DNA of 64,000 nucleotides, taken from assembly GCA_964496875.1 (NCBI GenBank), contig CAZCBH010000008.1, positions 49,920 to 113,919 on the forward strand. Direction: 5' to 3'. The stretch comes from RI-106 sp964496875 (GTDB taxonomy: Bacteria; Cyanobacteriota; Vampirovibrionia; Obscuribacterales; Obscuribacteraceae). Within the stretch, counting starts at the first letter, position 1. Each line of letters opens with the position of its first letter. Below the pieces are notes generated by a model, which searched no databases, had not been told where the DNA came from, and saw only the letters and a program-made list of their open reading frames with translations. Below are positions 24,561 through 33,278 of the stretch, piece by piece. Position numbers and translations under genes: made by a program.

Positions 24561-27326
24561 TTATTCTATGTATGTGTCGAGTAGATTTCCGGCTCGCAGC
24601 ATGGTAACCGGATCGGACCAGGCCCCGACAGGCTCTCCACTCTTATCGAGGGCGCGAATGCGCAACTGATAATAAGCCGGGGGTCCGAATAATTCGGGCT
24701 TGAGCGATATATTGCCGGACGCCGAATGCAGCTGCAATCTCCGTAACACCGCCTGGCTGTGGTCGGACATCAGATAGTGGTCGAAGAAGAAATTGGGTCG
24801 GGTGAGCTCCGCTTCGATTCCGACGGCACCGGTTACCATGCTGGCATCGAAAGCAGCGACGATTTCCTCGGAGAGATTCATGATCTTGTACTCGCCGTTC
24901 GGCTCCAGATGCCGCTTCGGCAGATAGACAAAAGGAACCCGGTCCTCGCCCCGGACCAGCCGGGTACCCTTGATATCAATAGAGACTCCGTCGGGCAGCC
25001 TCAGTACCAGCGACTTGATCGCTCCTTCCGTATACCAGCGATAAAAATGGGACGGTCTCAACTTTAGGGTCTCGAAGGATTTGAGCTTTTCAGGCTTGAC
25101 GGCGATAACCATCCAATCGAACCTGCTTCTATCCACCGAGGCGTGATTCCAGGAAAGTGCCATCGGAATGAGACTGCGCAGATCCTTTTGAGACTTAGCC
25201 TGCTTGTCAGATCCGTCTTTCGTTCTTATTCTTATATCCGCTTCGAAAAAGTTGTAAGAGAACGGGACCAGATCAAGGCCGGACAACATAAGGGCGTCAC
25301 CATCGACGGTGTCTTCGATGGAGAGCATGCCGTCTTTGTATGCGGCTTTACCTTTGCCGACAAACTTCCAGACAGGCCCTTCGGAAGCTTCTACTCTCGC
25401 TGACGGATGCAAAGGAAGCTCCAGCACGGGGTCCTTATCGAACTTACCCTTAAAAGTAACCGGCTCCAGCTTCTGCCCCTGACTATTCCAGACATAGACC
25501 TGCTTGACCTGACCGGTGGCAAGAAGCATAAGAAGACGCGAAGAGTTTATTACTTCAGGCGGTCCTACTATAAATGGCTCGAAAGTCAGGACTCTTTCAG
25601 AAAGATTGTCCCTAGTAAAGGGGGGTCGCAATAAAGTATGAAAGGTAGAGCCGTTGAAAGAGACATGGGCACCATGGTAATCCTTTGGGACACCGAGCAA
25701 TATCATCTTCTCGCCCTTAGCAAGGGCATCGGCTTTCGCAATCGTCTGCATCCAGACCGCCTTCAATTCCTGACCACCCAGCATCCACAAGACGCTGGTC
25801 GAGAAAGCGGCCCAGGCGTTGGCGATGATCATCGAAGCAAGCACCAGAGCACTGAATATGCCAAGGGCCGCGTCGGCGGTGCGGGGCATTTTATAGCCGG
25901 CATCAAGGCGGGCAGGATGAAACATGAGCACAGGCCACAGGGCACTGTAAGCCATGGTGAAGAAGAAAAGCAGCCGACTTGCCTCCAGATCGTGCCCCAC
26001 CCCCCAGAGCTTGACCAGGGGAAGTACGGTTGAGAGCATCCAGATGAACAGGAAGCAGAGCCACTTTCGAGGATCGCTCTTTGCAAATACTCGAATCAGA
26101 CCGACCGCCAGGCAAGCCACAAGACAGATGGCGATTGTCCAGTAGGCTGTCTCGGACTGAGCCGCTATCGCTTCAGGAATAGGAATCAGAGTTCGGACAA
26201 GATAATTGAGGTCGAACCAGCGCAGGATCAAATGCTGTTCTAGCGAGCCTCCTATCATTCCGCCGTAGCCACCGATAATAGTGCCCAGAGCCATATAGCG
26301 AATGCCCAGATAAATAGAGGCAACCGCGATAAAAGGAGCGGTGTATTTCAAGGCGAAAACAAAACGCTCACTCAACGTCATCTCGGATTTTTCTTCCGAA
26401 TCTTCAGATATTCCCTCGATAATTTCGGCAGGCTCAATACCGGATGCCTCATCTAACTTGACCTTGCGCTTCTCGTCTTTCTTTTTCTGCTTCTTCCTCT
26501 TCTCTTTGAGCACCATCTCGATATGGGCTTTGTGTCGAGTCAGACGATCCTGCTGAAACTTCGTGGTACCGAATTTAGGTCTTTCGATATCAACCGGAAT
26601 CAGATATTCCTCTTCCTTCGGCCAGATAAAAAAGTACGCAGCGATCACAACAGGCAGACCGATTCCGATCTCTTTGCTGAGCATGGTCAGGACAAAAAAG
26701 ACCAGAGCGAGAATGTAGAACTTCTTGTTCTTCTCCTGGTGGCTCTTTACCAGAGACCAGAGTGCAAGCAAGTAAAACGGCGCCGCTAATAAATCCGCGC
26801 GTCCTGAAATCCAGCACACATCCTCGCAATGCAAGGGTGACACCGCAAATAGTGCTGCACCAAGATAGGCTACCGACTGAGAACCGTTCTCTGGCCAGGT
26901 TCTGGTCATACGCCGGAAGAGGATAAAAATGAGGATGACGCTGGATAAATAGAGAAGCAGGCTGGTGAGATGATATCCCCAGGCCCTCACTCCATAGAGG
27001 GCGTAGTCCATCAAAAATGTAAAGCCTAAAAGAGGGCGATAAAAATCCAGACTCGGAATCTGAAGATAGTTCGAGTTGAAATTGCGCCAGATCAATTCGG
27101 TCCTGCCTTCGCGCAAGACTTTGTCGGCGAAATTGACCTGCCACATATCATCGGCTACGAAAAAGCCGTCTATGGCGACACCGAAAGCAAGCCCGGTCAA
27201 AAGAACCAACCCACCGATATAGAAAATGGTGCGAAAGTTTATCCGGTTGAGAACGCGATTGATCCGCTTTGTCGTCTCCGGATTGAAATCTCTTCGGAAT
27301 ATCTTCTGGAATATCGTGGCGATCAT
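24561..27326 (-). CDS. GT-C fold membrane glycosyltransferase (TMTC/PMT-like), copy 1
   Basis: A 921-residue protein. The N-terminal 550 residues hold about 10-12 membrane helices in a GT-C arrangement. The acidic pair in the first external loop (FFVADDMWQV), the motif DFYRPLLGFTFLMDY, HCEDVCWISGRADLL and LSKEIGIGLP match the TMTC/O-mannosyltransferase-like superfamily, which uses lipid-linked sugars. A charged cytoplasmic insert lies at about 270-310 (KEKRKKQKKKDEKRK). The C-terminal 350 residues are a beta-rich exported domain. The gene at 42749 is a divergent paralogue with the same layout. A GTG at 27356 could add ten residues. The acceptor is unknown; it may be secreted proteins or a glycan. 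Confidence 0.82.
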   Translation of the reverse strand: MIATIFQKIFRRDFNPETTKRINRVLNRINFRTIFYIGGLVLLTGLAFGVAIDGFFVADDMWQVNFADKVLREGRTELIWRNFNSNYLQIPSLDFYRPLLGFTFLMDYALYGVRAWGYHLTSLLLYLSSVILIFILFRRMTRTWPENGSQSVAYLGAALFAVSPLHCEDVCWISGRADLLAAPFYLLALWSLVKSHQEKNKKFYILALVFFVLTMLSKEIGIGLPVVIAAYFFIWPKEEEYLIPVDIERPKFGTTKFQQDRLTRHKAHIEMVLKEKRKKQKKKDEKRKVKLDEASGIEPAEIIEGISEDSEEKSEMTLSERFVFALKYTAPFIAVASIYLGIRYMALGTIIGGYGGMIGGSLEQHLILRWFDLNYLVRTLIPIPEAIAAQSETAYWTIAICLVACLAVGLIRVFAKSDPRKWLCFLFIWMLSTVLPLVKLWGVGHDLEASRLLFFFTMAYSALWPVLMFHPARLDAGYKMPRTADAALGIFSALVLASMIIANAWAAFSTSVLWMLGGQELKAVWMQTIAKADALAKGEKMILLGVPKDYHGAHVSFNGSTFHTLLRPPFTRDNLSERVLTFEPFIVGPPEVINSSRLLMLLATGQVKQVYVWNSQGQKLEPVTFKGKFDKDPVLELPLHPSARVEASEGPVWKFVGKGKAAYKDGMLSIEDTVDGDALMLSGLDLVPFSYNFFEADIRIRTKDGSDKQAKSQKDLRSLIPMALSWNHASVDRSRFDWMVIAVKPEKLKSFETLKLRPSHFYRWYTEGAIKSLVLRLPDGVSIDIKGTRLVRGEDRVPFVYLPKRHLEPNGEYKIMNLSEEIVAAFDASMVTGAVGIEAELTRPNFFFDHYLMSDHSQAVLRRLQLHSASGNISLKPELFGPPAYYQLRIRALDKSGEPVGAWSDPVTMLRAGNLLDTYIE

Positions 27327-27455
27327 CTTTGTAACACTCGACCGAAAGAAACCCACTAAAAGATATTACAGGATCTATGATCGGGTCCGCTTGAATATCT
27401 CGGCCCGGTCTCTGATAATGAGAGGATCCCTACGAAGGACAGAAAGAGAGAGATC

Positions 27456-28451
27456 ATGACCGAGAGCCAAAATCTCAAGAGCAAGACCGAAGCGATTCGA
27501 ATCTCCTCTGCCGGCGGTCCCGAGGTGATGCGCCTTGAAGAGGTCGAGATAGCACCGCCTTCGGCAGGCCAGGTGCGCGTCGCCATCAAAGCTGTCGGAG
27601 TGAACTACATTGACATCTATCAAAGAAGTGGTCGATATGTAGTCGAACCGCCCTTCACTCCGGGACTGGAAGCCTCCGGGGTGGTCGAAGCCCTTGGTGC
27701 GGGGGTAGAATCAGTGTCTATCGGAGACCGGGTCGCTTTCGTCGGTCACCAGGGCTGCTATGCAAAAGACGCCAATGTGGACGCCTCGATTCTCATTCCA
27801 CTGCCCGATTTCATCGATTTCGAAATGGGAGCGGCATTTCCTTTGATGGGCATGACCACCCAGTATCTGTTGACCGAGTATGTCAAAGTCAGACCGGATA
27901 TGGTGGTCCTCGTCCACGCTGCCGCCGGCGGTATGGGCACTCTTTTAACTCAGTGGGCCAGTCATTTGGGCGCCCGAGTGATAGGGACGGTATCCACAGC
28001 TGAAAAAGCAGAATACGCCCTGGCAAATGGTTGTTCCAGCGTGATCAATTATTCTCTTAAACACTTCCCGGCTGAAGTGGACCGGTTGACCGGCAACAGC
28101 AAATGCGAGCTGATTATAGACGGTGTAGGGAAAGCGACCATGCCAGGCAATCTCGACGCCGTCTGCCGGCGAGGGACGATTGTGATTTTCGGCTCGGCAT
28201 CCGGACCGGCTGAGCCAATCTCACCAAACGAGTTTCAGAAAAAATCCCTGCGTGTTTGCGGAGGCTCCCTCTTTGATTATCTCTTGAGCGAAGACGAGAT
28301 AAGAACCAGAGCAGATGATGTCCTCCATGGCATCAAAGCAGGCTGGCTCAAACTGAAGATCAATCACCGCTTCAAACTGGCCGAAGCAAAAGATGCCCAC
28401 GAGCTTCTGGCGGCAAGAAATTCGACGGGCAAGATAATACTGACGGACTGA
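27456..28451 (+). CDS. Zinc-independent quinone oxidoreductase (MDR family)
   Basis: A 331-residue NADPH-dependent reductase of the quinone oxidoreductase (QOR/zeta-crystallin) family. It has a GroES-like N-terminus (VKAVGVNYIDIYQRSG) and the cofactor site AAAGGMGTLLTQWA with Rossmann fold. The zinc ligands of alcohol dehydrogenases are absent, as expected. It likely reduces quinones or enones in the cytoplasm. The ATG at 27456 follows a purine-rich AGAGAGAG stretch. It lies 27 nt before proC in the same direction. Confidence 0.93.
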   Translation: MTESQNLKSKTEAIRISSAGGPEVMRLEEVEIAPPSAGQVRVAIKAVGVNYIDIYQRSGRYVVEPPFTPGLEASGVVEALGAGVESVSIGDRVAFVGHQGCYAKDANVDASILIPLPDFIDFEMGAAFPLMGMTTQYLLTEYVKVRPDMVVLVHAAAGGMGTLLTQWASHLGARVIGTVSTAEKAEYALANGCSSVINYSLKHFPAEVDRLTGNSKCELIIDGVGKATMPGNLDAVCRRGTIVIFGSASGPAEPISPNEFQKKSLRVCGGSLFDYLLSEDEIRTRADDVLHGIKAGWLKLKINHRFKLAEAKDAHELLAARNSTGKIILTD

Positions 28452-28478
28452 AAGTCTCATAGCAGGAGAAAGCGATAG

Positions 28479-29294
28479 ATGCTGGAAGATAAAGTTCTTA
28501 CTTTGATAGGCGCGGGCAAACTGGGCGAGGCCCTGGTGCTGGGACTTCTAAAAAATAGCGGTCTTGCCAAAGACGATATCCGAGCCACAGTAGGACGCGA
28601 AGAATCGGTCAAAAGGGTAATAGAAAAACTGGATGTCGCAACCGGGCTGGATAACAAAGCCGCCGTGGATGGTGCCGACATTATTATTCTGGCGGTCAAG
28701 CCGCAGAAGATGGACAGCATACTCACCCAAATAGCTCCTGTTTTGAAACCGGAACAGTTGATAATTTCGGTGGCGGCCTCTGTCTCAACCAGCTTCATTC
28801 AACAGCGCTTGAAGGGCGACAATCCGGTTATTCGGGCGATGCCGAACACACCGTCGATAATGAACGCGGGCATGACCGCTCTTTGCGGCGGCGAACACGC
28901 AAAAGACATTCATCTGGCCCAGGCCGAGCAGATATTCAAATGTGTGGGCGAGACCGTCTTCCTCGATGAGTCCCTCATGGACGGGGTCACAGCCCTGTCC
29001 GCCAGCGGACCGGCTTATCTGTATGTAGTAATCGAATCCCTGGCAGAAGCCGGTGTCAAACTTGGTATTCCAAGAGATACCTCCACACTTCTAGCCGCCC
29101 AGACTATGTACGGAGCGGCGAAAATGGTGCTCGAATCTAAAGCTCATCCGGCCCTGCTCAAAGACATGGTCACCACTCCTGCCGGGTGCACCATAGATGG
29201 TTTGATGGAGCTGGAGGAAGGCAAGCTTCGTGTCACCCTGATCAAAGCCGTGGTCACAGCGGCCAAAAGGGCGAGCGAACTGGTCGAAAGTTGA
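28479..29294 (+). CDS. proC: Pyrroline-5-carboxylate reductase
   Basis: A 271-residue enzyme for the last step of proline synthesis (pyrroline-5-carboxylate to proline with NAD(P)H). The N-terminal Rossmann motif TLIGAGKLGEAL, the middle signature RAMPNTPSIMNAGMTAL and the C-terminal dimerisation motif TPAGCTIDGLMELE are all intact. Length is standard. AGGAG lies about 10 nt before the ATG. Likely co-transcribed with the quinone oxidoreductase. Confidence 0.97.
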   Translation: MLEDKVLTLIGAGKLGEALVLGLLKNSGLAKDDIRATVGREESVKRVIEKLDVATGLDNKAAVDGADIIILAVKPQKMDSILTQIAPVLKPEQLIISVAASVSTSFIQQRLKGDNPVIRAMPNTPSIMNAGMTALCGGEHAKDIHLAQAEQIFKCVGETVFLDESLMDGVTALSASGPAYLYVVIESLAEAGVKLGIPRDTSTLLAAQTMYGAAKMVLESKAHPALLKDMVTTPAGCTIDGLMELEEGKLRVTLIKAVVTAAKRASELVES

Positions 29295-29304
29295 GCCCTC
29301 AGAC

Positions 29305-30213
29305 TCAAACCTCGAATTTGCACTGGCTTAATTCAGATCGCAGTTTCTCCACCGCCGCTTCGCTGACCTTGGTTTTGCGCAGGGAGAGCTTCTTCAACTT
29401 CTTGAGCTTCGTAAGAGAGGCAACCGACTGATCATCAATGGCGGTGCCATCCAACCACAGCTTTTCGAGATTCTCAAGATTGTCGAAATAAGTGAGAGCC
29501 TCACTGCTTATGCTGGCACCGGTCAAGTCCAACTCTTTCAAACCTTTGAGGCCGCTCAGATTAGAGAGTTCCCAGTCGTTGAGACGGCAGTTGGTCAGGT
29601 CGATGGAATGAAGACTGTCCGGTTTTAGAAGGGCGAGAAAACCGAGGTCGACGGAATCTTTCTTTACTATCTCGAGCTGGACCGGCCTGTCAAGCGGCAT
29701 TTTCACAGGACCTTCAACGTTGGCATACCAGTCCCAGGAGTCCGGATCGTCGGGGGCTTCCACAAGGAGCTCACCGAGCACCTTACCTTTTGGAAAGTTG
29801 ATCAAGACTGTGTCTCCGACCTCAATATCATCATCATCATCATCATCTTCTTCTTCTTCTTCTTCTTCTTCTTGCTTATACGTTATAGGTTTCGGCTCAG
29901 GAGAGCTGGAACTGGAACCTGACCCTGATTTATCTTCCAGTTTCTCCGGCTGAGTCGAAGACGCCGTGATCAAGCCACCGGTCAAAACCCCAGCCACACC
30001 AATTTGCAAAAGCAAGCGGGCAAAGTCTATCTCCAAGCCTTTAGTCGGATTCAATGGTTTCGGAGGACTGTAAATAGGAGCGTAGTCAACAGGCAGCCCC
30101 TTCGGTCCCGCTTCTTTCCAGGGAGGGCATGAACCCATCAGGGTGATGACCACAACACCAAGCAGAAATACCAGCCTCTGGATTCGATTCAATTTCGATT
30201 CACCTCTTTGCAT
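29305..30213 (-). CDS. LRR lipoprotein with acidic tract
   Basis: A 302-residue protein. From the ATG at 30213 it begins MQRGESK and has a hydrophobic segment ending LMGSC, a likely lipoprotein signal. A Pro-rich linker and a Ser/Glu/Asp tract (a run of Glu then Asp, coded by the triplet repeat at 29827) follow. A small beta domain comes next (GDTVLINFPKGKVLGEL). The C-terminal LRRs (~190-300, for example LKELDLTGASISSEAL) resemble those of the LRR kinase at 10310. The open frame extends to 30315, but those 34 residues would hide the lipoprotein signal. Function unknown; protein binding at the envelope is likely. Confidence 0.82.
   Translation of the reverse strand: MQRGESKLNRIQRLVFLLGVVVITLMGSCPPWKEAGPKGLPVDYAPIYSPPKPLNPTKGLEIDFARLLLQIGVAGVLTGGLITASSTQPEKLEDKSGSGSSSSSPEPKPITYKQEEEEEEEEDDDDDDDIEVGDTVLINFPKGKVLGELLVEAPDDPDSWDWYANVEGPVKMPLDRPVQLEIVKKDSVDLGFLALLKPDSLHSIDLTNCRLNDWELSNLSGLKGLKELDLTGASISSEALTYFDNLENLEKLWLDGTAIDDQSVASLTKLKKLKKLSLRKTKVSEAAVEKLRSELSQCKFEV
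29827..29873. repeat. Trinucleotide microsatellite inside LRR lipoprotein gene
   Basis: Back-to-back (ATC)n and (TTC)n tracts, about 7 and 8 units, coding for Asp and Glu runs on the minus strand. In-frame length change would alter the acidic tract without breaking the frame. Confidence 0.85.
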
Positions 30214-30343
30214 CAAATGCCCGACCTGCAAAATATTACGGTAACTTTGAGGCGAGGGCTTAAAAGCTGAGCAAGTTGTTATTCTTATGTAATTAAAGTT
30301 TGAAGCCGGCGCCAATTAATAATAAAGGGGGGGTTAAGCATCC

Positions 30344-31657
30344 ATGGGTAAAATTCGATACCAGTCCGGAATAGGTAACCACTTCGAAACAGAAGCAGAA
30401 GAAGGCGCTCTGCCTGTCGGTCAGAACTCACCCCAGAAAGCACCGCTTGGTCTATATGCAGAACAACTCTCGGGGACCTCATTTCTATCGATGCGTCACG
30501 AGAACCTGAGAAGCTGGCTTTATAGAATTCAGCCCTCTGTGGTTCATTCTGCTTTTGAAAAATTCGAGCTGCCGCTTCTAAAGAGCTGTCCCTTCGACGA
30601 GGTCGAGACCCCTCCGGATCAACTACGCTGGAGCCCGCTGCCGGACCTGGAAAAGAATAAACCGTGCGACTTCCTGGAAGGACTGGTGACTATTTGCGGC
30701 AATGGCACCGAAAGTAGTGTCAGAGGCTCGGCTGTGCATTTATACTCTATAAACCGCGATATGGGAGATCGCTATTTCTTCGATTCGGACGGAGAGCTTC
30801 TGATTGTCCCCCAACAAGGACGTATGAAGCTATGCACCGAATTCGGCATAATAGAACTAGAACCCCTGGAAATCGCCGTTGTTCCAAGAGGAGTAAAATT
30901 CAAAGTCGATCTTCTCGATGATATCGCCCGTGGTTATGTCTGCGAAAACTACGGTCCTCATTTGAGATTGCCTTATTTAGGACCGATAGGGGCCAATGGG
31001 CTGGCTAATCCCAGGGACTTTCTGGCACCGACGGCAGCCTATGAAAAGAAAAAAGGCGCCTTCGAGCTAATCACCAAATTCAATGGCTCTCTATGGAGAA
31101 GCGAATGCGATCACAGCCCCCTGGATGTGGTGGCATGGCACGGCAACTATTACCCCTACAAATACGATCTGAGACGATTCAACGTTATCAATACAGTCAG
31201 CAATGACCATCCGGATCCCTCCATCTTCACGGTGCTTTCGTCTCCTTCGGAGATTCCGGGCATGTCCAATCTCGACTTCGTCATCTTTCCGCCCCGCTGG
31301 ATGGTGGCGGAAAACACCTTCCGTCCCCCCTACTATCACCGCAACTTCATGAGCGAATACATGGGCTTAATAGAAGGGGTCTACGACGCCAAGCAAGAAG
31401 GCTTCCTGCCCGGCGGAGGCAGCCTGCACAACTGCATGTCGGCCCATGGACCCGATACGGACACCTTTGAACAATCTTCGAAGGTCGAACTCAAACCGGT
31501 AAAAATCGAGAAGACCATGGCTTTTATGTTCGAAAGCTCCCTGGTTTATAAACCGACTCGGTTCGCCATGGAGACTGAGCTACGCCAGAAAAATTATCAA
31601 GATTGCTGGAGCGGCCTGAAAGCCAACTTCGAACTTGTCAAAGGCGGAAGCAAATAG
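30344..31657 (+). CDS. hmgA: Homogentisate 1,2-dioxygenase
   Basis: A 437-residue iron(II) dioxygenase that opens the ring of homogentisate to maleylacetoacetate in tyrosine/phenylalanine breakdown. The family start GNHFETEAEEGALP, the cupin core, and the iron ligands in YYHRNFMSEYMG and CMSAHGPD are intact. Length is normal. GGGGGGG lies about 12 nt upstream of the ATG. No fumarylacetoacetase or HPPD gene is next to it, so the rest of the pathway must be elsewhere. Confidence 0.97.
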   Translation: MGKIRYQSGIGNHFETEAEEGALPVGQNSPQKAPLGLYAEQLSGTSFLSMRHENLRSWLYRIQPSVVHSAFEKFELPLLKSCPFDEVETPPDQLRWSPLPDLEKNKPCDFLEGLVTICGNGTESSVRGSAVHLYSINRDMGDRYFFDSDGELLIVPQQGRMKLCTEFGIIELEPLEIAVVPRGVKFKVDLLDDIARGYVCENYGPHLRLPYLGPIGANGLANPRDFLAPTAAYEKKKGAFELITKFNGSLWRSECDHSPLDVVAWHGNYYPYKYDLRRFNVINTVSNDHPDPSIFTVLSSPSEIPGMSNLDFVIFPPRWMVAENTFRPPYYHRNFMSEYMGLIEGVYDAKQEGFLPGGGSLHNCMSAHGPDTDTFEQSSKVELKPVKIEKTMAFMFESSLVYKPTRFAMETELRQKNYQDCWSGLKANFELVKGGSK

Positions 31658-31775
31658 AAAGAATCGCTTTTATCAGTCACAAAGAACTCTAACTGTTACC
31701 TCTTTTATGAAGTCAGGCCTTATATAAATCCTTTCGGGGAATAAAATAAAGTGTGATGGGAAACGGATAGAGTGC

Positions 31776-33266
31776 ATGTACAAGCCAAAACCGAAAAAAC
31801 AAGACGACAATCCTAACAACCGGCTCAAGCTGCCGACCGAAGTTGGCTGCCCTTCCATGGCCAAGGTGAAGTTCATGCTCGAGGAAGCAACCAACCGAAG
31901 GGGTTGCCTAGTAGAACTGCCATGGACAGCCGGCAACGCCAGCTTCATCTCGACCTGCCAGTGGGAATCCACGGTGGAAGAGCCGGTCTGGACACTCTAT
32001 CAAGACGAATCAGGCGGTCAGAAAGTGGTCTGGACCCAGTCCTTTGCCCCATCGGACCTGGAATTCATGTATGACATCCTTGTGATGTCAGCCCCGAAAG
32101 GAACTAGTTCTACAAAAATCCCCGAACTGCTCATGCCCGAGGATGAAAAACCCCGGGGAGGGCAGGTCGACACCACCCCCGACCCTCAGCCCGCCAGTTC
32201 CGGAAGTTCAGGAATTAGCGGCTCTTTTCCCGAGGTGGCCCCTCTGCCTCAACCCCAGCTCGGCGGGCTTGGAGGCGGCATCGGCATAATGCCCGGGTCC
32301 AACCAAGCCATAAGCCATCCACCCCAGAGTGCTCCGCCCCAGCAGGCGCCGATGCCACCGCAACCGGCACCGCCTCCGCAGCAACCGCCTTACGGCGGCT
32401 ATCCCGGCTATCCGCCCCCGCAGCAACCTCCTTACGGCGGCTATCCCGGTTATCCGCCGCAGCAACCGCCTCCTTACGGCGGCTATCCCGGCTATCCCCC
32501 CCAACCAGGCTATCCACCGCCCCAGCAGATGCCCTACGATCCTTATGCTGGAGCTGGAGCTGGAGCTGGAGCCCCGGGTGCGATGGGAACAAGTACAGCC
32601 TCGGGCAGCTTCGTGCCCGTCGATTATCATCTATTAGATAAAAGGTCGAATGTTTTAATCGGCTCTCTTTTGAAAGATGCGGAGCTGATCTCGAACGTTA
32701 CCCTGGAAGCAGCGCTGAAGCTGCAAGAGATGGTGAGAGAAGAGAAACTTTCGGCAGAAAAAGCGCCTTCGGTGCTCAAACGTCTGCATCAGATGGGAGC
32801 TGACATAGATCAGCACCTCACCCCCGAAGACCTGATTAGAAAGCCGAAAAAACGTCCTTCAGAGGCAACACCGGCTCAGACCCAGGCAAAACCCAGACCG
32901 ACAGCCCCGCAAGCCTCCCAGGGACCCGAGGGCGAAAAACCGAAACGCAATCTCAAACCGGCCTTCGACCTGCTCGAAAAAGCCGGCATCCTCTCCCCCG
33001 ATGATGTCAAAGATGCGCTTGCCGTCCGCAAGAAGCACGGCGGCGACCTGGTCGGCATTCTGGAAGCGGCCAATAAGCTCAACCGCAAAACCGTGGACGC
33101 CGCCTTCATATGCCTGCCTCTCATTCGAGAAGGGCTGATGAAGTCCGAGCAATGTATCATCGCGCTCAACTATTGCAGTAGAATGCGAGTCGGCTTCGAT
33201 GAAGCTCTCGATGAGATGGGCTGGCAAAACCCGAGGAAGATCCGCACCGATCTTCCCCTGAACTGA
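31776..33266 (+). CDS. Proline-rich paralogue B with novel N-terminal domain and MshEN-like repeats
   Basis: A 496-residue protein. The N-terminal domain (~30-110; GCLVELPW, EPVWTLYQDESG, VVWTQSF, FMYDILV) matches the genes at 16954 and 53384. The centre (~180-270) is Gln/Pro/Gly/Tyr-rich with YGGYPGYPP units and a GAGAGA stretch. The C-terminal half has two MshEN-like helical units from about residue 290 (GSLLKDAELI and AFDLLEKAGIL) and ends DALDEMGW like paralogue A. Its first unit lacks the Arg-Leu-Gly start, so c-di-GMP binding is less certain than in A. It lies 12 nt before a GGDEF response regulator, almost surely co-transcribed. Confidence 0.8.
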   Translation: MYKPKPKKQDDNPNNRLKLPTEVGCPSMAKVKFMLEEATNRRGCLVELPWTAGNASFISTCQWESTVEEPVWTLYQDESGGQKVVWTQSFAPSDLEFMYDILVMSAPKGTSSTKIPELLMPEDEKPRGGQVDTTPDPQPASSGSSGISGSFPEVAPLPQPQLGGLGGGIGIMPGSNQAISHPPQSAPPQQAPMPPQPAPPPQQPPYGGYPGYPPPQQPPYGGYPGYPPQQPPPYGGYPGYPPQPGYPPPQQMPYDPYAGAGAGAGAPGAMGTSTASGSFVPVDYHLLDKRSNVLIGSLLKDAELISNVTLEAALKLQEMVREEKLSAEKAPSVLKRLHQMGADIDQHLTPEDLIRKPKKRPSEATPAQTQAKPRPTAPQASQGPEGEKPKRNLKPAFDLLEKAGILSPDDVKDALAVRKKHGGDLVGILEAANKLNRKTVDAAFICLPLIREGLMKSEQCIIALNYCSRMRVGFDEALDEMGWQNPRKIRTDLPLN

Positions 33267-33278
33267 GACCTGTTCTTT

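Noticed and set aside
32208..32630. Minus-strand Arg/Gly-rich frames opposite paralogue B
   Set aside because: Same reason: antisense of Tyr-Pro-Gly repeats.
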